DNA of 24,430 nucleotides from Ascoidea tarda (nom. inval.) (lineage: Eukaryota; Ascomycota; Saccharomycetes; Ascoideales; Ascoideaceae), in the NCBI GenBank assembly GCA_030560485.1, contig JAKTTS010000215.1, positions 1 to 24,430 of the forward strand, given 5' to 3'. Positions 1 to 9,046 of the stretch are shown piece by piece. How positions within the stretch are numbered: the first letter of the stretch is position 1; each line of letters starts with the position of its first letter. The position numbers and the translations under genes are program-made. The notes beneath the pieces were generated by a model. The model was not told where the DNA came from, ran no database searches, and saw only the letters and a list, made by a program, of their open reading frames with translations.

Positions 1-508
1 AAAAAATAGTGATCCAAACACCAGGATTGATTGTGTCTCTATCAACCCAATATTGTAGCACTAAGGCCCCAGCAGTTAATTGATTTGGGCAGACTAAAAG
101 ATATTTGAATAGATAACAATAACCGATGCCAAAACCTAAAGCTGGATCGACATATCTTGTAGCATAACCAACAAAACCATCAGGTAGTGGGATATAAGAG
201 GCCATTTCACCCAAGGCACACATCACATCGTAAACAATCAATCCAACGAGTAAGTAGGCAATAAACACAGACCCTGGGCCAGCAGCGGCCAAAGCTGAAC
301 CAGTTCCAATAATCAATCCAGTTCCCAATGCACCACCAATGGCAATCATGGTAATATGACGTGCTTTTAAATCTTTGTGGAGCTTTTTATCTTCATCGAG
401 ATATGCTAGGTGTGTTTCTCCACCATTTTCAGCAGTTAGTTCTTTTTCGGAGTATTCTAAATTGTTTTTAATACTACCATCAGAGGCAGACGCTTTTTGT
501 TCACTCAT
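1..508 (-). CDS. Amino-acid permease, DIP5-like, 5' part only
   Basis: This is the first 169 codons of a plasma-membrane amino-acid/H+ symporter of the yeast amino-acid transporter (APC) family; the rest lies beyond the left edge. The start ATG is at 508-506. A hydrophilic, lysine-rich cytosolic tail of about 50 residues leads into the family signature RHITMIAIGGALGTGLIIGTG, which is TM1. The blocks LGEMASYIPLPDGF, RYVDPALGFGIGY and CPNQLTAGALVLQYW follow. These blocks and their order most resemble S. cerevisiae Dip5 (glutamate/aspartate permease), as I recall its sequence. Substrate cannot be fixed from the N-terminus, and a general permease of the same family is the main alternative. It is tandem with the reductase gene and has about 1.6 kb of non-coding DNA upstream, long for this window, which suits a nutrient-regulated gene. 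Confidence 0.9.
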   Translation of the reverse strand, partial: MSEQKASASDGSIKNNLEYSEKELTAENGGETHLAYLDEDKKLHKDLKARHITMIAIGGALGTGLIIGTGSALAAAGPGSVFIAYLLVGLIVYDVMCALGEMASYIPLPDGFVGYATRYVDPALGFGIGYCYLFKYLLVCPNQLTAGALVLQYWVDRDTINPGVWITIF

Positions 509-845
509 TTTGAAAGAAAAACAAAAGAGAAAGCAAATGAATTTATTACTCTGGAAATAAAAAAAACAAATTGATAGTAATTGTTGAGTTGAAGGAAATT
601 TTACAAAACCATAATGTAAGGAAGACTGGCAGTAATTTATAGTTGCAAATTGGCTGGAATATTGAAAAATATAACGTTTTTGATGTTTTTGATGATATTC
701 AGATTAGATTAAGTTTTTTGAACGTCTTGAGTTTAAATACAAAGAAAAAAGCATTAAAAGAATTGTCTGAATACATGCACTCAAGAAAAAAAAAAGCCAA
801 AAAAAAGCACCGTACAATAATTTTTGCGTTTAATAAACATTTTAA

Positions 846-1259
846 GATAAGAGGGTCCAAAAGAGTATTGATAATTTGAATATTTTGTTGGTTATAAACT
901 GGAATCTCTACGGAATCCAGTCCCGAACAAAAATATTGACAGATCAAAAAACAACACAAACAACACCACAAGATAAAGCAAATAAGAAGTGAGAAAATAA
1001 GAGCAGATAAAGCAGAAGTCAATTGTAAACCCAATCTCCAACGAACGCTTACAGGTTGTGTGAGATGTATAAACTGCAAATCTGGGTAAAGAACAATCCA
1101 TATAAGTGTGTGGGATGTTTTTCCATTTGGCAAGGCAAAGAACGCTGGTTCCGGCACCCACACTTGAAAACAGCAGAATCTCAATATATCGCTGGAAAAA
1201 AAGCCTCTTGGACCAGAACTGTAATATACACTGCTATCAAACACAACTAGAGCCTTATC
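846..1259. promoter_or_regulatory. Cluster of GATA-factor motifs upstream of the permease
   Basis: GATAAG occurs at 846-851, GATAAA at 972-977 and 1006-1011, and CTTATC (GATAAG on the minus strand) at 1254-1259, that is 340-750 bp upstream of the permease ATG. GATAA(G) is the binding core of the Gln3/Gat1/Dal80 factors that control amino-acid permeases by nitrogen source in yeast. The motif is short and will occur by chance in AT-rich DNA, so only the clustering in front of a permease gene gives it weight. Confidence 0.4.
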
Positions 1260-1298
1260 TGAGCACTCTAGCGCCAAGCAAATAAGAAGACAAAAGCA

Positions 1299-1417
1299 GC
1301 CGAGACACTCAAAAGCTTTGCTGCTGCGTCTGTATACACGGCTGTTTTTCCGAGAGCCGCAGCAGAGCGCGCTATGCATGCTGATGCACACCCGTGTATA
1401 GCTACAGATAGGTGCCG
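1299..1417. promoter_or_regulatory. GC-rich island with CGGC/GCCG half-sites and inverted repeats
   Basis: In otherwise AT-rich DNA, GCCG occurs at 1299-1302, 1356-1359 and 1414-1417, and CGGC at 1339-1342. CGGCT (1339-1343) and AGCCG (1355-1359) form an inverted pair. CTGCTGCG (1321-1328) pairs with CGCAGCAG (1358-1365), and TATACACGG (1333-1341) pairs with CCGTGTATA (1392-1400). Inverted CGGC/GCCG half-sites are used by Stp1/Stp2 at amino-acid-induced permease promoters in S. cerevisiae, so the location is suggestive, though the spacing here (13 nt between half-sites) is not one I can vouch for. CACACCC at 1387-1393 also resembles an Aft1 or Rap1 core. Confidence 0.4.
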
Positions 1418-2134
1418 ACGCTACGAAAAAACCGAACACTACCACCAGAGCGGATCTGCATTTTCTCGAACCAAAAGGCGATTTGCCCTTTTCTTCTGAA
1501 ACCCAAACGCTGCTCATTTCAACAGTTTCCACCCGCCACAGCAAGGGTCCGTTTTTGTCATTTGGTCTAGAATTATTGTCTTTTAGTGATGGCTGTATTA
1601 ATTTTGAAACTCAAAGCCTTTTTGTTGTTGTGGTACGGAACTGTAGTATCTTAACGAGAAACATTCAGCAAATTATTATGTAACCATTATAAATCATTTG
1701 TAATATAACAACAAACAACAAACCACCTCTTTTCTACCAATTGAAACAATCTAGTCTAAAATAAGCGAATTATATGATATCATCCATCGTAACAAATATC
1801 ATTTTAAGATGCTGCGGTTTTCTGAGCCTCTTTTCTGTTTGGGATAATTCCCTTAATATGATGGTTTGCTATACCAGTGCCATTGATGGTTCTTTTGCTC
1901 GAAATACGAATTGTAACTCTGTTGAGTTTTCTCAATCATTTACAATCACTTGCTGAAGAACAGCTAATGCTTTGAAGTTAAAAGATTTATCAATTCTTAT
2001 ATTGCTAAAAACACAGAGAAAAAAAAAAATAAAGCTAACTAAAAGGCTGACTAAATGCTAAATGATTGAACAAAAACAAAAACAAAAAAAAACACAATAG
2101 TAATCTAATAAGGATCTATTAATTTTATAATTAC

Positions 2135-4366
2135 CTACCAGCTGAAATTCTCTTCATGATAGTTGACTTTTATACCAACTTCAGATGTAATATTATTCTT
2201 AATCGAATATCTCACTGAATTATTAAATGGTTCTGGTCCACATCCAATAATTGACATTTCCTTGTTATCTTCAACAGATTCAAAAATATTTTTCCCAACA
2301 ATTTCATTCAAATCTGGACGAGAATATTTTCTAGTGATTTTGTAATGAATTTCTGTAGTTGGAATATTGACCAGTTCCTCGAATTTTATATGTTTGCTTC
2401 CAGTGTATATAACATTAACAAAACAGTTTTTGGAGACCAACCAGTTTAAATCTTTATGGAACCATTTCAAGTTATTTAAATCATTAATCATCCAATAGAA
2501 CTTGTCTGTATATGAATTATCGTAAAAATCGTCATGATCATAAGTATTGATATCATTATTTTTGCTCGAATTATCTGTTGAAGTATCTGTTGAATTGTTG
2601 TTGTTGTTGTTGTTGTTGTTGTTATGAAGAGATTTTTCATTGAATTTATCTTCCAATGAATTTGAATCTCTGTTTTTCAAAACCTCAACAAATGATGGAT
2701 AAACTGCAGTAACGCCTAAACCACCTACAATTCCAACGAATTTTTTATTCTCAATTGCCTTCTTTCTGATACCAATTGAATTGCCATATGGTCCTTCAAT
2801 AATGATTTTCAATTTCAATGGCTCGTTTTCTTTCAAGTCGTTGAATAATTTCAAAATGGATTTGGTTATACCGTTTTTAGCTTTAAAGTAGATGATCAAA
2901 TTACCCTTGTCTTCAATTGGAGACGAGACTAGTGAAAATGGATGCGATTGAAAAGAATAGAACCAGTATGAGTTTGAAAGAAAATAGATATAGCAGTATG
3001 AACCTTGGTAGTATTTGAAGAACTTTGGTTTTTTAATTGTCATTTTAATAACATTATCGTCAAATTTATACAAATCAACAGTTTGAATTCCACCAGATAA
3101 ACAAATTTTAACGATTCGAGAAAATCTATCAAAGCACCAAATGGCCACCATCGACCAAATCCATCCCAACCATCCAAGTGTATTGATGTGGAAATACATT
3201 ACGACAATGAAAAAGACATTTAAAATTTTATGCAACAACAAGAAAATCTCATAAATGTGGTCTTTGAAATATCTCAAACTTTGGAATAATAAGATGGAAC
3301 TAATAATCATTGCAGCAACACCATGTTGGAAGTAGGTGTCAGAAAACCAGGCTTGATAACCGCCATTGCTAATACTATAAACAGTCCAAATGATTGCGTG
3401 AATAAATGCTAGAATCACCATGATATAAGCAATGAATTTATGGTATAAATTAAAAGTTGAAAAGGATAGGCCGGTTAGAGGAATAAAGGGGTTGTTTCTA
3501 ATGCCAAAAAAGAAAATTAAAGGAAATAGAGAAATTGACATCAAGTCAGTTCTGTAACTAATTAAAGACATGTTCATGTGCCATCTGTCATTAATGAAAG
3601 CATTTGGTAATTGTAAATCATAACCAACACAACAGGAGATGATTACTTGGATTGTGAAAACAAATAGAATACAAAAGTTTATAATGGAGGGAATCTTTGC
3701 ATTTCTTAATACTTTTGTAAAGAGAAAGGAATTTGAGTTGTTTTTGTTGACAATCAGAGGTAGTATAAGAAATTTTTTCAAATAGTTTGAATTTAAAAAC
3801 TCAATGTTTAAATATCTTTTGTTTAAATTGAACAAAGAAGATACAGCTAAAACAGTAGCCCAGTAGAAGACTAAACCCCAGCCAAACCACTGGGATCTTT
3901 GAACAGAAAAGCTGAAGTCTTTGAAACTCTGACCATAAAAGTCAAATTCAGACTGGTTGACGTTGAGCGGATCAGTAACTAAATTGACAGTGTCAATTGC
4001 TTCAATTGGGTCTCTAAGAGAAAGCGTAGCGTTTAGATAAAAGGACTTCATATCATCCAAGGAGTAATGATAGCCAGCTTTCTGTTTGCAACGAGTAGCA
4101 ACATGTATCAAAGCATGGTCAATGGCTGCAGTTGAATTTGATTCCAAGTAGATGCAGTTTGTGACAGAGCCCAACCAGTCGACATTAGCACAACGACACT
4201 TATAGGCACTCATGCCATTGCCATGAGAGCCACAACCCCAATCATAGGTCTTTAGGTAGTAGATACAGGCCGAAGCCAAAGTTGAGTCGACAACAACCAA
4301 AGAGTGGGAAATCGCTAGGAGACTGAGCAAAAAAGCAGCAAAGAGTAAACGAAATGGCAGTCTCAT
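2135..4366 (-). CDS. Ferric/cupric reductase (FRE family)
   Basis: A 743-residue transmembrane metalloreductase that passes electrons from cytosolic NADPH through FAD and two haems to Fe(III) or Cu(II) outside the cell. A signal peptide (about 1-22) precedes a cysteine-rich extracellular segment (about 34-93) with NxS/T sites. The haem-binding core has two H-X13-H pairs, H309/H323 and H379/H393, the expected bis-haem ligands. The FAD motif HPFS is at 475-478, GPYG at 525-528, the NADPH-binding GGLGVT at 548-553 and GCGP at 708-711. All key motifs are present and the length is normal for FRE proteins. One oddity is a ten-asparagine run (582-591) inserted in the NADPH-binding half. Which FRE paralogue it matches, and whether it acts at the plasma membrane or vacuole, cannot be told from sequence alone. 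Confidence 0.93.
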   Translation of the reverse strand: MRLPFRLLFAAFLLSLLAISHSLVVVDSTLASACIYYLKTYDWGCGSHGNGMSAYKCRCANVDWLGSVTNCIYLESNSTAAIDHALIHVATRCKQKAGYHYSLDDMKSFYLNATLSLRDPIEAIDTVNLVTDPLNVNQSEFDFYGQSFKDFSFSVQRSQWFGWGLVFYWATVLAVSSLFNLNKRYLNIEFLNSNYLKKFLILPLIVNKNNSNSFLFTKVLRNAKIPSIINFCILFVFTIQVIISCCVGYDLQLPNAFINDRWHMNMSLISYRTDLMSISLFPLIFFFGIRNNPFIPLTGLSFSTFNLYHKFIAYIMVILAFIHAIIWTVYSISNGGYQAWFSDTYFQHGVAAMIISSILLFQSLRYFKDHIYEIFLLLHKILNVFFIVVMYFHINTLGWLGWIWSMVAIWCFDRFSRIVKICLSGGIQTVDLYKFDDNVIKMTIKKPKFFKYYQGSYCYIYFLSNSYWFYSFQSHPFSLVSSPIEDKGNLIIYFKAKNGITKSILKLFNDLKENEPLKLKIIIEGPYGNSIGIRKKAIENKKFVGIVGGLGVTAVYPSFVEVLKNRDSNSLEDKFNEKSLHNNNNNNNNNNSTDTSTDNSSKNNDINTYDHDDFYDNSYTDKFYWMINDLNNLKWFHKDLNWLVSKNCFVNVIYTGSKHIKFEELVNIPTTEIHYKITRKYSRPDLNEIVGKNIFESVEDNKEMSIIGCGPEPFNNSVRYSIKNNITSEVGIKVNYHEENFSW
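2594..2623 (-). repeat. AAC/AAT trinucleotide repeat coding for Asn10
   Basis: Nine AAC codons plus one AAT (GTT and ATT on the plus strand) code for ten asparagines inside the reductase. The tract lies in a hydrophilic, Ser/Thr/Asp-rich insert between the GGLGVT and GCGP parts of the NADPH-binding domain. It is almost pure AAC, whereas most other Asn runs in the window are AAT-rich. Confidence 0.9.
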
Positions 4367-4431
4367 TGTGCTGTGTTGTTTGAAGATGCCTCTGGAAGAA
4401 AAGGCTTAAAAGGAGCAGGAAACCAGGGCCA

Positions 4432-4439
4432 TTTATATA
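4432..4439 (-). promoter_or_regulatory. TATA box of the reductase gene
   Basis: On the minus strand the sequence reads TATATAAA, a full match to the yeast TATAWAWR consensus, 66-73 bp upstream of the reductase ATG. TATA-containing promoters are typical of regulated, stress- or nutrient-responsive yeast genes, which suits a metalloreductase. Confidence 0.6.
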
Positions 4440-4651
4440 ATTCTGGCTAAATATTTCAGGACCAGCGCCAAAACCGAATCAGCAAAAAAGAACATACCTA
4501 TTACAAATATGAGTGTATTTGCCCTGTTGTGGATGTCAAATGGAAAGAAAGGAACATCTTCCAAGAAAACCAATTTTCCTCCCAAGAGATCGAGCAAATA
4601 TCGACTAAAAAGAACATCCAGAAAAAAAAGAAAACTCGAGGACCCATGAGC

Positions 4652-4824
4652 CACACCCACGGCACCAGGACCGCTGAGTCAGTGCTGAGAAATCACGCTG
4701 AGTCAGTGCTTACCTACACTGCACGTGTGCGTTGGGCTCGCAACCGTCTTCCAGAGCACAAATCTTCAAGGGTAGAAATAAAATTTCAGTCAAAGATTGT
4801 TTTGATCAAGAAGCAATTACACCC
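4652..4824. promoter_or_regulatory. Motif cluster in the divergent reductase/NUP159 promoter
   Basis: Within the 490 bp between the two divergent ATGs are two exact copies of the 15-mer CGCTGAGTCAGTGCT (4672-4686 and 4696-4710), start to start 24 bp. Each contains TGAGTCA, the Gcn4/AP-1 (bZIP) site. An E-box CACGTG lies at 4722-4727 (the site of Cbf1 and Pho4-type factors). CACACCC (4652-4658) and TACACCC (4818-4824) both fit the Aft1 iron-regulon core PyPuCACCC; the second is only 33 bp from the NUP159 ATG and may be in its leader. Motif matches are seen directly; factor assignment is inferred from S. cerevisiae. Confidence 0.5.
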
Positions 4825-4856
4825 ATCTCTATCCCTCGCCAATTTCTTCTCCAACA

Positions 4857-7800
4857 ATGGATGCCTTAGACCAAATTGTTTCTGACAAGTTTGGCTACAA
4901 ACGACTGGACAAGTCCTTCAAGCTTGTTGACCCTTTGGCAGATTCCAGCTCCAGCTCCAGCCCTCACTACTTCAACTTGCTAGCTTGGGGCAACCTCACC
5001 AAGGTGTTTGCAGTTGCCGGTCTTTCCAAGCTAGTCATCGCTTCCATTGAGGATTTATTTTCCAATTCAGCAAAGTTGGTTGTCTCGCCAGAAAACGCGT
5101 CAAATTCAGGTTTTGACAGCGATTTTAGTGATTCTGGTGATGAAGAAAACGATTTCTACTACTACAACGGCAGCAATGTTTTCAATGCTTCAAATATAAA
5201 CCATTTGCTTTTTTCTTTAGACGAAAAATTCTTATACTATACTGTTCATAGTAAAATTTACTTGGTCAATACAATTCAAACTATCCAATCGTCTTCTTTC
5301 AATCCAACCTTGTTATTCGAGATTCAAAATGACCTGAGCACTGAAAACCCTTTAAGCATAACTGATTTCAAAATCAATCCCTTTAATTCAAATTACCTAA
5401 CGTTTTTAACAAGCAATCATTCTTTATATTTCTTTGATTTGTCGACTAAAAAGCAATCTTTAATTCACTCTGATGTCTCATCCTTCACTTACAATTCTAT
5501 TTACGACAACGACGACTACAAATTTCAGCAACTATACATTGGTCTAAAAAATGGTAGTGTGGCAATTTCAGATGTCTCAGATCCTTCAAACTTTCTGATA
5601 TTGAAAACTTTTTCAAATTCTGCAGCCCCAAACCACTTTTTTCCAATATCTTTAATCCCAATCAACAATGCAACTCTACTAGCTGTTTACGATATCAGCT
5701 CAAATCCAAACGATGACAACGACTCTGATGTACGGTACGAACACTATCTAATAAATACTCAAAACAATGAATTTTCTTCTTCTTATGATCTCTGCTATTA
5801 TTCCGAGATCCCTAGATACGGTTATTACTACAATTGCAACTTATTCAATTACTCAAAATCTTCAAATCTTGATAATTTACTATTCTTCTCTTCTTCTGTA
5901 TCATCTGACATTGCCTTACTCTCCTCAAAGAAAAACACCTACCATGTTGACTTTATACGTCCTGAAAATGATTATGAGTTGGCAACTGTCCCATTTGATG
6001 ATGAAAATGACACCGATTTATCCACAACTGGCTTTGCAATTAATTTAACCTCAACCGAACCTTCCTATAATATTTCTAAATCAATAGAAGGTGAATCGGG
6101 TCCTTTGCCTTCTTTAGTATTACTATTAAATAATGGTGCTTTGATTTTTTATGATTTTTTTAATATAGATGCCATAAAATCTAACGATTATGATTTGAAA
6201 AATCCTTTATCCGTTTTACAGAATCATCTACAATTCGTTTCTTCTAAATCATCTAAAAAACCTGATCAAAACATTTCACTCGAGGATTCATTTTCCACTT
6301 TTAAATTGAATCAAGAATTAAATAATGCTAATAATAATAATAACAATCTTGTAAACGGTAATATACAAAACAATACAATCCTAAATAACAATTCAAATAG
6401 TAGCCCATTTGCTAAATATACTCTTCCCAATAACCATCATAATAATCAAAATTCCACCCTGTTATTTCAATCAGATTCAAATCCTTTCAGCACCGGAACT
6501 AAATCATCGGTTTTCTCTCACAATAATGGCTTTGGAAATTTAAATAACAATGCAAAAAACTCATTTGCTTTGTCATCCGCATTCGGTTCTCCTTTTAGCA
6601 CTCCTTCAAATGAAAACAAAACCTGGTCTTCAATTCCTAATAAAGACTTGTCCACTGCTGGTCCAACCTCATTTAATTTAAAATCACAAGGCCCCACATC
6701 TTTTGGATCAAATAATAATACTCCCTCTTTTGGTAACTCAGCTTTCGGTAATTCGACTTTTGGAAAGTCAGCTTTTGGATCTTTTGGAAATAAATCTATC
6801 ACATCGTCTAAAATCCCACTTTCAATTCATCCTGCCTCACCTGAAAAAATCAAAATAAACGGTTTTGCTTCATACGCCCAATCTTCCAAAGGGTTTTTAT
6901 CTAAAGATAAGAATTCCACTCTCAATGGCAATACAAATGGTTCGTCTAACAACACCGTTTTTCCTTCATCTCGTGTAAATTCTACAATGGATGATATAGT
7001 AACAAGTGTTTTTAACAATAAATCACCCATATCTTCTAATAATGGTTTTAATTACTCTTCTAACAACCAAAATACAGCAAAAATTGAAAATAAAAATGAA
7101 GAAACTGATTCAAGTGATTTCTCGGCCTCAAATTCTGAAGAAGAACTTGAAGAATTAAATAAAACTTATAATGAAATTACAAAGAATCATTCGCCAAGTT
7201 ATCCACTCTTGAATGGCACTATTTTGAATCAGAACCTAGAAAATGATGATGAAAACAAATCGAATAACAATAAAATTGGAATTAGCAGTGAGGTCTTTGT
7301 GAATAAATTAACAATTGGTTCAGATAATGCCCAGCAAAAGAGTGGAACATCTGAGAATGAATTGAAACCAAATTCAGAACCTTTAAATTGCAAAACAGAA
7401 ACAAATTCTTTTAATAAAAAAGAAAACGAAAGATTGAAAGATCAAAATGAACTAAGCGTGAATATTAAACCTGATAATGACCAAAAGGTAATTATTCCAA
7501 CACAAAACAATATTTCACCAGAACCAAAAAATATTCTTTTCAATGGTGGTATAAAAAGCACTGATACAAAACCTTTGGGGTTTTCGCAAACCAACAGTTT
7601 TAATGCTCCAAATCGTATTCAAAGTTTTGAGTCTAGTGATGATGAATATGAGGCAAGTAATAGTGATAGTGATCAAAATGAAACTAGTGAAAATGAACAA
7701 TCTGAATTAGATTATGATACTGTAACTAAAAGCAGTGATGAAGAGTTTGGAATAAAAAGGGAGGAAGATGAAGCTATTCCAAAACTTACAAATTTGGTAA

Positions 7801-8876
7801 AACCATTAGACAAACAAGTTATTAAAAAAGAAAGTGATTTACAAGACTTGGTTACAAGCGATAACAATTTGTTAAAACTTAATACAAGTGGTCAACTTAA
7901 AAGTGTTTCAACAAAAGATAATTTTACGCAAACTGTAGAACCTAATTTGATTGATTCCAGTGTTCAAACTTTTAAAAATGAAAAAGATTTTTCAGTTCAA
8001 GCTTTTGAAAATCAAGGAAATTACTATGGTCCATTTTTTGTTGCAAAAGACATTTTACCACATATTGAAATATCGAATGTCGAATATCCAAGATCTTTTG
8101 CAGATAATATTTATATGAGGAAATTGGAAGAAATATTTTATGATTTGTCTGCTGAATTTAAAGTCTTGGAACAGAATTGCAAAAATATAGGAATATTTAT
8201 TGAGAATAATAAATCTACAGAAGCTGGTCATGGTATTGATTTATTTAAATATAAAGACCAATGGGGATTGAAAGAAGTTACTACTGTTAACAGAATGATT
8301 GATGAAAAAATTCAAACCACCCAGCCTATTTTAGGAAAGTACAAAAAACAGTTAAATCAGATTGAAGATTTTAAGAAAGATATAGTAAAAATTGATAAAA
8401 AAATGAAAGTTTTAGAAGATTTCAAGTATGAAGGCGAAAATTTTAAGGATTATGGATTAAATTTAAATGAAAGAATTATTCAAAAAAAAATTAGGGATAA
8501 ATTTTTCACAAATGAAAGATTAATCAAGGATATTGAAACTAAGTTAATTGATTTGAAATTAAAAAATGGAACTGGAATCATCAGAAATGATACTGGTAGA
8601 ACGTTTGATTTAAAGAAAATTGTGAAACTAATTCTTCAAATATCAAGAGACATCAAAATCAAAACTGGAGAAGTTGAAGAATTAAAAGCCCAGGTGGATT
8701 CTATAAAGTCAAAAAATAAGAAAAAGCGAATTGACCGAATAAATAATAGAAATAGTGATAGTGAAATTAATGAAATAAAATTGCAGAATAATTTTAAAGA
8801 AAATCTTTTTAAAATGTTCCAAAATAGAGATCCAATAAAAGTTACATCTCACGCGATCATAAGAAAGAGAAAATGA
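4857..8876 (+). CDS. NUP159: FG nucleoporin of the cytoplasmic filaments, Nup159-like
   Basis: A 1339-residue nucleoporin expected on the cytoplasmic face of the nuclear pore, where Nup159 recruits the DEAD-box ATPase Dbp5 for mRNA export. Residues 1 to about 430 look like the N-terminal beta-propeller: the block LLLNNGALIFYDFFNIDAIK matches a segment of S. cerevisiae Nup159 that I recall. An Asn-rich linker follows, then FG repeats at about 548-650 (AFGSPF, SFGNS, AFGNS, TFGKS, AFGSFG). The middle is acidic and Ser-rich (about 920-965). Residues 1024-1049 hold two QT motifs and a degenerate QA copy spaced 11-12 residues apart, like the Dyn2-binding segment of Nup159. A coiled coil from about 1075 to the end corresponds to the Nup82/Nsp1-binding region. 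FG repeats are fewer than in S. cerevisiae. It is divergent from the reductase and convergent with the next gene. Confidence 0.88.
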   Translation: MDALDQIVSDKFGYKRLDKSFKLVDPLADSSSSSSPHYFNLLAWGNLTKVFAVAGLSKLVIASIEDLFSNSAKLVVSPENASNSGFDSDFSDSGDEENDFYYYNGSNVFNASNINHLLFSLDEKFLYYTVHSKIYLVNTIQTIQSSSFNPTLLFEIQNDLSTENPLSITDFKINPFNSNYLTFLTSNHSLYFFDLSTKKQSLIHSDVSSFTYNSIYDNDDYKFQQLYIGLKNGSVAISDVSDPSNFLILKTFSNSAAPNHFFPISLIPINNATLLAVYDISSNPNDDNDSDVRYEHYLINTQNNEFSSSYDLCYYSEIPRYGYYYNCNLFNYSKSSNLDNLLFFSSSVSSDIALLSSKKNTYHVDFIRPENDYELATVPFDDENDTDLSTTGFAINLTSTEPSYNISKSIEGESGPLPSLVLLLNNGALIFYDFFNIDAIKSNDYDLKNPLSVLQNHLQFVSSKSSKKPDQNISLEDSFSTFKLNQELNNANNNNNNLVNGNIQNNTILNNNSNSSPFAKYTLPNNHHNNQNSTLLFQSDSNPFSTGTKSSVFSHNNGFGNLNNNAKNSFALSSAFGSPFSTPSNENKTWSSIPNKDLSTAGPTSFNLKSQGPTSFGSNNNTPSFGNSAFGNSTFGKSAFGSFGNKSITSSKIPLSIHPASPEKIKINGFASYAQSSKGFLSKDKNSTLNGNTNGSSNNTVFPSSRVNSTMDDIVTSVFNNKSPISSNNGFNYSSNNQNTAKIENKNEETDSSDFSASNSEEELEELNKTYNEITKNHSPSYPLLNGTILNQNLENDDENKSNNNKIGISSEVFVNKLTIGSDNAQQKSGTSENELKPNSEPLNCKTETNSFNKKENERLKDQNELSVNIKPDNDQKVIIPTQNNISPEPKNILFNGGIKSTDTKPLGFSQTNSFNAPNRIQSFESSDDEYEASNSDSDQNETSENEQSELDYDTVTKSSDEEFGIKREEDEAIPKLTNLVKPLDKQVIKKESDLQDLVTSDNNLLKLNTSGQLKSVSTKDNFTQTVEPNLIDSSVQTFKNEKDFSVQAFENQGNYYGPFFVAKDILPHIEISNVEYPRSFADNIYMRKLEEIFYDLSAEFKVLEQNCKNIGIFIENNKSTEAGHGIDLFKYKDQWGLKEVTTVNRMIDEKIQTTQPILGKYKKQLNQIEDFKKDIVKIDKKMKVLEDFKYEGENFKDYGLNLNERIIQKKIRDKFFTNERLIKDIETKLIDLKLKNGTGIIRNDTGRTFDLKKIVKLILQISRDIKIKTGEVEELKAQVDSIKSKNKKKRIDRINNRNSDSEINEIKLQNNFKENLFKMFQNRDPIKVTSHAIIRKRK

Positions 8877-8989
8877 ATAGATGTAATTTATAGCTGGTTT
8901 TTATTTTATTTGCTTTGTTCGATTAGTTGACTCCTAAGTTGGTATGCTTTTAGAAAATAAAACATATTTTTTGTTTGTTTATTTTATAT

Positions 8990-9010
8990 GGTTTTATATT
9001 ATATATGTTT
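8990..9010. terminator. TA-rich element between convergent 3' ends
   Basis: The 170 bp between the NUP159 stop and the stop of the convergent gene is very AT-rich and includes TATATAT at 9000-9006. UA-rich efficiency elements of this kind guide yeast 3'-end processing, and this one could serve either gene. No precise cleavage site can be read from the sequence. Confidence 0.3.
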
Positions 9011-9046
9011 ATTTTTCATTGATTTTTTTATAAAAAAGAGAGCCCT

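Larger units (their letters stand above)
509..2134. other. 1.6-kb intergenic region upstream of the permease
   Basis: This stretch lies between the permease start and the 3' end of the reductase gene, both on the minus strand. I see no convincing gene. It holds four GATA-type motifs (846-1259) and a GC-rich island with CGGC/GCCG half-sites and inverted repeats (about 1299-1417), both described separately. The part next to the reductase (about 2010-2100) is A-rich with several A runs, as expected near a yeast 3' end read on the minus strand (T-rich there). The longest open frames here are antisense readings of A-rich DNA. Confidence 0.7.

Noticed and set aside
699-1544. Open frame of about 270 codons on the minus strand upstream of the permease
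   Set aside because: Its nominal first codon is TTG; an ATG at 1517 would give about 272 residues. The sequence is Cys/Phe/Ser-rich with no domain, its C-terminal third is the antisense of A-rich tracts, and it covers the GC island and GATA motifs. It reads as promoter DNA rather than a gene, though its length is somewhat above chance and RNA data could reopen it.
1622-1722. TGTTG and CAACA-type ends that might mark a solo LTR
   Set aside because: The ends are only about 100 bp apart, they are simple TTG/AAC repeats, and no target-site duplication or internal LTR features are visible. No other mobile element was seen in the window.
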